Positions 58,801-64,000 of a stretch of DNA of 64,000 nucleotides are shown one piece after another. Source of the stretch: Gordionus sp. m RMFG-2023 (taxonomy: Eukaryota > Nematomorpha > Gordioida > Chordodea > Parachordodidae). The notes beneath the pieces were generated by a model. It had not been told where the DNA came from. It saw only the letters and a list, made by a program, of their open reading frames with translations, and made no database searches. Location of the stretch: the NCBI RefSeq assembly GCF_954871325.1, contig NC_088777.1, positions 434,001 through 498,000 on the forward strand, written 5' to 3'. The position numbers and the translations under genes are program-made. Every line of letters begins with the position of its first letter. Position 1 is the first letter of the stretch.

Positions 58801-60685
58801 TGCATAAACAAACAAACAAAAAGATTAAACTTTTAGAATCCCAATATATTTTGGCTCCCAAGTAGATCAACAAGCTCAGCAATAATACAGGAAGTATCTT
58901 GGAAGAGATGGCTTCCGATACAACTCCGTCGTGGTTCCTGTGATAGCACGTTCCTTTTTTTAGAAAAAAAAAGTAAGCGTCTGAGTATAAATAGCAAATT
59001 AAAACGCGATACCGCTAAAGCGGCACCAACGCGTTAACTTTATTTTGTGTCCACCCGTCAGTGTAAAAAAAATGATTGTCACATTTATAGTCGAGCTTAT
59101 TGTATATGTACACCCATAGGAGGGGTTGGTAAGTTAATTGTCAGAAATATCAAATTAAATTTAAAGGGTCCGCATGCTGAGCACGCCTTTCCACCTCCCT
59201 AAATATTTCTAAGAAGAAAATATGAGGTTTCTATTAGCTATTTCATGGGAATGGCAAATTATTGAAACTTATGAATGGAGGTTACCAGAGTTGTTAAAAG
59301 ATACTTTCTAAATGGATATAGATACAGATACAGATACCACATTTTTATATCTAGATACTTGTATCTAGATCCTTTAACAACTCTGGAGGTTACAAATCAC
59401 AACCCGTTATTCTTAAGTTAAGCCGTATTATAGTATATTAATACACGACAATAATAATTAATATATTACCTTTAGAGATAGACACAGTCAGATTCAATGG
59501 AACCATTTTATGACCGTGGAAGGTTATTTTAAAATATTTTTCTAGCGTTACTCGAATCAACGTCGTTGGATCCGAGAAAAGATCCTCGAAAAACAGTCGG
59601 AATTGCATGTGACTGGTATCCTCGCTGGAATATTTATTTTTTTAAATAAAATTGAAATAAGGCAGAAGATGCATTTCATAGCTAATAATTTGCATACTCG
59701 TAGTTCACTCTAACTGTAACGAATTTTTCCAAATTTGTGTATAATATGGCGTCTAACTGTTAAAAAAAAAAAAATTATTATAACGTAGTAATATATATAT
59801 TAGAGATCTGCAAAAGTAGGGCCCTGCCCGTACTCGGCCTAAACCCGGCCCGACGAAAAAGTAAACCGGGTTCGGGGTAGGTCGGACCGAATATTTTTTT
59901 AAAAAATTTGAGCCGGGTCGGGTCCGGCTTTTGGAATTTTTTTTAAAAAATATATCTTAAATTCATCAATTTTATGTCGAATTTTTAATGTAAAATTAAA
60001 AATATTTGATTTAATTTATAGAAACGAGACGCGTCATATATAACATATATCTTTTATTTTGGAGTAATTATAAAAAAAAATAATTTCTATATTTAAATAA
60101 ATTCGGGCCGGATCGGTTAATTTTTATTTGAACTTCGGGCCGGGTCGGCTAAGCTTTTTGAAAAAAAATTTATCTAGCTTGAAAGATTAAGTCCGATGCA
60201 GATCACTAATATATACATATATCATTTATTTTTTGATTTTTTATAGCTAATAATAGCGATTTCAAATATTTGGTTTTAAAATACACGGTCCAGCCCGGTC
60301 CGGCCCAGCCCGGGCTTAGGGCCTCTCCTGCAGGACTCTGATGGGGTTCGACGATTTTATAAACTTGGTGTTCCAAACGTTTTATGAATAATATCTCTTC
60401 GCTGAGCTTTTCCTTGATTTCGAGAGACATATTGTGTTCGAGATCGAAATCCACCAGTATCAGACAAGTATATTTTTCTGGAAATTCTTATGATACAAAA
60501 AAAAAATCATCATATTGTACAATCTTATAAACCAATTTATTTATTTTTACTTGGTTCGCATTGGTTCACGATCGCTTCCCAGTCTTCCTCGCAACCGCAC
60601 ACCTTCTTCTCCGTGTCACAGATACTATGAAGAATTAAACTGCCACATTGGACACTCGATTTGCATTCGGTGCCTAGCTCATTCC
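55843..60685 (-). CDS. Secreted or extracellular protein with an EB-like module (5' end not found)
   Basis: Five exons on the minus strand with matching phases: 60551-60685, 60365-60477, 59698-59756, 59470-59624 and 55843-56243 (stop), about 287 codons. The first visible exon is symmetric phase 1 and codes a Cys-rich EB/EGF-like unit (LGTECKSSVQCGSL, then KKVCGCEEDWEAIVNQCEP), a module of extracellular proteins. The next exons (KKYTCLILVDFDLEHN, FVTVRVNY, MQFRLFFEDLF) alternate strand-like and helical stretches as SEA domains do; that is only a guess. The last exon (LHPPYYKIKGDK, KDLRVIIQSLTFHNAIPSYY) ends in a Tyr- and acid-rich tail. No membrane segment is visible. The signal peptide and upstream exons are missing and may lie beyond 60.7 kb. 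The 3.2-kb last intron is filled with repeats. Confidence 0.75.
57856..58150. mobile_element. Family A element, copy in the EB-gene intron
   Basis: Has GGGTTCGGTCCGGGTCGGGCC at the left, the shared centre (TTATGTAAAATAAAAATATCGG, GACGCCCAGATAACAT) and GGGGCCGGACCGG with CCGGGCCGGTAAAAC at the right. It stands directly next to the MITE end at 58155. Confidence 0.7.
58155..58245. mobile_element. One end of the 85-bp-TIR MITE family
   Basis: Matches the right-end inverted repeat of the haspin-intron MITE (27151-27486): ctactagattagcgattcgt, then TCATTAAACGCATCT, AATCAGCTGTAACGCCATTT. The partner end is not evident, so the copy is truncated or the interior has diverged. Confidence 0.65.
58300..58445. 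mobile_element. Fold-back MITE copy in the EB-gene intron
   Basis: Begins GGCTCGATTTGGACCGATTT and ACCGGCTAACTCAATATTTT, then CTAAGCCTCGAGTTTCC and AATAGATGTTC with TCATCTTTGAGCAAAACC. It is in the same orientation as the copy at 29120-29300. Confidence 0.65.
59800..60212. mobile_element. Family A element, longest copy
   Basis: About 410 bp: TTAGAGATCTGCAAAAGTAGG, then several GGCCCG/CGGGCC words at the left, the A+T-rich centre with AGACGCGTCATATATAACAT, CGGGCCGGATCGG and GGGCCGGGTCGG at the right, ending CCGATGCAGATCACTAATAT. It fills nearly the whole intron between EB-gene exons 60365-60477 and 59698-59756. Confidence 0.78.
60215..60345. mobile_element. G+C-edged element, family B (copy 1)
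   Basis: Contains TAGCTAATAATAGCGATTTC, AAATATTTGGTTTTAAAATA, CACGGTCCAGCCCGGTCCGG and GGCTTAGGGCCTCTCCTGC. The same series appears at about 63720-63975. It ends about 20 bp from the donor of the EB-gene exon 60365-60477. Confidence 0.65.
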
Positions 60686-63030
60686 CTATTGGCGCACATC
60701 GACAAAATATTTTGCGTTTATTATAATATATATATTAATTTACTATGAAAAGAATAATAAATTGGGATATATTTTATCATTCTTCCATGCCCTTTTGCCA
60801 ATTAACCATTTTTTTGATTGACTGACTGGTGTACATTTATAATTAGGAACATGTTGACAATTATTAAATTATCATCTAGGCTGCTCTTCGTGACAGAAAA
60901 CAGCCTCCGCTTAGAAAAATATTTGCTGCTTTCGGCCCCAATACTCACTCACCAATTAAATTCTAGCAACCCCGTAATATTCATTATATAATTAGTATAA
61001 TGAGCCTCCATTTCTAACCTCTATAATACAATTCTAATTTAAACTCTATCAGACCTTGTGATTATTTAGGGTCAAGAGTTACAATTAAACATTAGCTGGT
61101 GATAATTAACTAGTTGTTACTAACTGCATTCTAAACATTAGCCCCCTAACACACCCCTATGAAAGCCTCCCCCCCCCCAACTTAAATATTCGGCTTTTAT
61201 TTATAAATATATACTTTAAAAATAATATCCAAAAATAGTATACGATTAAAAATAGACAAATTTATAACTCCTCTAGAAAACGTCACACGCAGTCCCGTCT
61301 AATGGATAGCTTTGTCAACGAGAGCAAAATGACCTTGACGATGCGTGTTGACACGTGTCAAATAAAAATGATTCGGTCAAAGTTTCAAATTAAACGAATA
61401 CGATTAGCTTTTTTTTAAAAAAAAAATCCGGGCCGGGACTGAAAATATAATACCCGGACCGGGCCGAAAAAATCCGGGCCCGACCGCGCAAATGATACCT
61501 CTGCAGGCCTATGATTTATATATTTTTTTAATTTGTATAAATAGTCGGTGGTATTTATATGTCACATTATTTGCAAAAATTCGTATTCCGTAATTTTAAA
61601 AAAAAAAAGATATTGACTTTTCAATGTATTTTATTTATTCTTTCACAAAATACGTTTCCGTTTAAATGAAGATTCAAGTTTTGATTAACATACGCGTTAG
61701 CGGCAATTTGTTTATTTCCGGCGAGTGTGTTATCTTTTCAATTTTTTAAATCATTTTTTGAGCGCGTCCTTTTAAAATTTAAAAAACTGACCTTACCGGA
61801 AATGTATTCCAGCATGCTTAGAATGCTTAGAATACCTTCCCTACTATAAATTTCAGACAATTTTGCCACGAACCTTCGAACTTACTATGATTTATATTGG
61901 GTTTTTAGCGTAGAATGTTTATGTAAAACACGAATGACTCAAAGTTTACCCCATAAAATTGTCTAAAATTCATGAGATAAGTATATCCTAAACAATGCTG
62001 AATTACATTTATGGTAAAATCAGAATTTTTTAAATTTTAAAAAAATGCGCTCATTGAAAAAAAAAATTAACACATTTCTTCCGGAAATAACACACTGCCG
62101 ATAAAATATACATTTTTTAACATCAAGATAAATATATTAAGGTGATATAGTTTTTAGATAATTTCGTGAGAGATTTTGAATTATATCAAATAAAATGATA
62201 AAATACTCAGAGGAGACCACTTAGAAAATATGCTATTTCCGTGAGAAAACGTAAAGCAGATAAGGCTAAACTTCCCGATAAATTTAAAATCTAAGGGGAG
62301 AAGTTCCCTGATCATTTTGTTTTTTGTTTTTTGAATAGATAACCAGTAATAAAAGTCATTAATGGAATTAGGAGATTCACGACTTAGTTTGCAAATATGG
62401 AGGATACAAGCCATCAACTGATCTTGAAGGATCAAATAAGGGAAATTCTATATCCTTGTAAATAATCTATTTTGGCAGACTCAAACTGCACTGCGAATAT
62501 AGCACAATATGCTAAAAAAAAATTATATGCGCAAATAAGATTTTATTTGTAGAAATAATTTTAAATTTCCAACTCTTCGAATAAAATATGTCATTGGTTA
62601 TCGTTATCGTTGTCGTAATTATAAAAAAAAAAAATTCTCAATCTAAAAATGTAATAGTTGCGATATTGTGTTAATCCATAAATATAAGAAATAACAGAAA
62701 CCAATAATAAAATATAAATAAACCATTAAAGGGGGGAGAACGGCAGAAAACCGGGCAAGAACGGGCCGAAAGCCCGAAACATGGGGGTTTGTATAGGGTA
62801 AAACCCCTAAATAAAAATGAAGCCGTTGGAAGAAATCGCCCGCTAAGTTATAACATTGCAGTCCGCCCCTGAATTAAACGTCGATATAAATTCTTCATTA
62901 TATAATATTATTAAAAGGACACCATGTGAGTGCTAGGGTATATAAAAATAAAGGTTATACATGAACTGTAAATTAAAAATAAAACACTAATATAATCACT
63001 GAGTTTACCCCCTTCTTTATTTTAAAAAAA
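60686..63030. other. Repeat-bearing region upstream of the EB gene
   Basis: No further exon of the EB gene was recognised. About 61410-61515 is another G+C-edged piece (ATCCGGGCCGGGACTG, CCGGACCGGGCCG, CTGCAGGCCTATGAT). About 61745-62100 is an imperfect inverted repeat (ATCATTTTTTGAGCGCG and CTTACCGGAAATGTATT, mirrored by GAATTACATTTATGGTAAAA and AAAAATGCGCTCATTG), with a one-arm relative near 57340-57420. The rest is A+T-rich. Confidence 0.45.
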
Positions 63031-63032
63031 AA

Positions 63033-63084
63033 TCTTTCTTTTCTTTCTTAACTTTCTTTCTTTCTTTTCTTTCTTTCTTTCTTT
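63033..63084. repeat. TTTC/CTTT microsatellite
   Basis: Imperfect CTTT units, like the other tracts in the window. Confidence 0.85.
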
Positions 63085-63719
63085 ACAAGTTGCAACCTTG
63101 ATCCGTTGTTATCAGAGGATGAGCCTAGGATGACAATAGGATAAGGCTGCGGCGACATACGTCGGACCGCGTCCGTTACAAAGGTGTGGGAAAGGGTCCG
63201 TCATATTTTAAAGGATCATTCTGTCATCAAGGATCAATTAATCGAGTAACTTCTAATTAATTAGGTTTAGTTAACTATTCAAATCTCCTTGAACCACGTC
63301 ACTTAACCCTATTTCAGTGCAAAAAAACCAGATGGCTTTAAAGGTATCCCATTGGTTAAGAGAAAAACATCCCCAGTTTTCTTCAACCCAAATATTAGCC
63401 CCTTATTATAATAGCTTGACAAGTTTAAAAATCGGAAAATATCACGACATTTCAGATTTTTCACACTGAACAGTTATTTCCCTAATGGGCTCAGGGTCCT
63501 TGACGCTGCAATTCTTTCGCGTGTCAAATCCGGGAATCGTGGATCATATTCTAAAATTTAACGATCAACCCAAATAGTTGTGCTTCCCAAGATGTTATTG
63601 TTGTATTTTCCATTTTTTTTAAACGTACATTTTATGTATATATTTGTACTTTGATTAAATAATTTCTCTTTAAAAAAATTTATTGGTATCGAAAGAGCTG
63701 ATTGATTATATTTATCAGA

Positions 63720-63975
63720 GAGCAGAGGTACCGTTTGCACGGTCCAGCCCGGCCAGAATTTCAAATCGATGATATCGGCCCTGCCTGGGTTTTTTTAAAA
63801 TTATATTATATTTATTTTTTTATTTTTATAGCTTAAATAATAGCGATCTCAAATATTTGGTTTTGAAATATACAGCCCGGCCCGGATATTTTTTTTTGAT
63901 TTTTAGTCCCGGCCCTGGTATATCTTAAAAACGGGGCAGGTCGGTCTTAAGACCGGGCCTGTAGGTCTCTGATAT
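63720..63975. mobile_element. G+C-edged element, family B (copy 2)
   Basis: Starts GCACGGTCCAGCCCGGCC, has the shared centre TATAGCTTAAATAATAGCG and AAATATTTGGTTTTGAAATA, then CAGCCCGGCCCGG, and ends GACCGGGCCTGTAGGTCTC. No coding potential. Confidence 0.7.
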
Positions 63976-64000
63976 TCATTACAGTTAAATGTAATTGTTA

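Noticed and set aside
60515-60748. Plus-strand 77-codon ORF opposite the EB exon
   Set aside because: The minus strand has the Cys spacing and splice sites of an EB module; this frame has none.

Overview
The window looks like nuclear DNA of an invertebrate animal with a very A+T-rich genome (roughly four fifths A+T). The reasons are spliced genes with GT-AG introns, metazoan gene families (haspin kinase, a MAP-kinase phosphatase, an EB-like cysteine module), a RTE-type LINE, tRNA-derived SINEs, many short inverted-repeat elements, and short TTAGGG/CCCTAA telomere-type tracts. The species cannot be fixed from sequence alone. Coding islands stand out as G+C-richer and stop-free, and most real exons are too short to show as long ORFs.

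Layout. 1-41 (-): start of a secreted-protein gene that runs off the left edge. 2921-15026 (+): the most unusual part, a micro-exon-gene-like locus. One signal-peptide exon is followed by three tandem ~3-4 kb units made almost entirely of 18-45 nt exons plus a triplicated 78-nt exon. All use the same intron phase (phase 1) and all internal exons are multiples of three. The units align exon by exon and each ends in its own stop-bearing exon. 15-22.6 kb: gene-poor, decayed repeats and one LTR-retroelement fossil. 22.7-32.9 kb (+): a 12-exon haspin (histone H3 Thr3 kinase) gene with an apparent one-base frameshift near the glycine loop, introns loaded with MITEs, a 357-bp GAAA microsatellite and telomere-like tracts. 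35-38.4 kb: SINEs, an internally deleted RTE LINE and a retroelement nuclease-like remnant. 38.9-39.3 kb (+): two orphan phase-1 exons. 40-42 kb: a Ty3/Gypsy fossil. 44.4-49.8 kb (-): a complete six-exon MAP-kinase phosphatase (DUSP8/16-like) of about 1034 residues; its ~690-residue tail carries five JIP1-like JNK docking motifs. 52.4-55.1 kb (-): a probable two-exon gene of unknown function. 55.8-60.7 kb (-): a secreted or extracellular protein with an EB-like module. 56-64 kb also carries several copies of two G+C-rich dispersed element families.

How it fits together. The MAP-kinase phosphatase and haspin are ordinary cell-signalling and mitosis genes, so the window is host chromosome and not a virus or symbiont. 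The micro-exon locus has the design known from flatworm micro-exon genes: a signal peptide, then in-frame skippable micro-exons that can yield many secreted variants. It is arranged here as three paralogous units with only one visible leader. All exon calls rest on reading splice sites, phase continuity and, where units repeat, cross-unit alignment; no transcript evidence was available.
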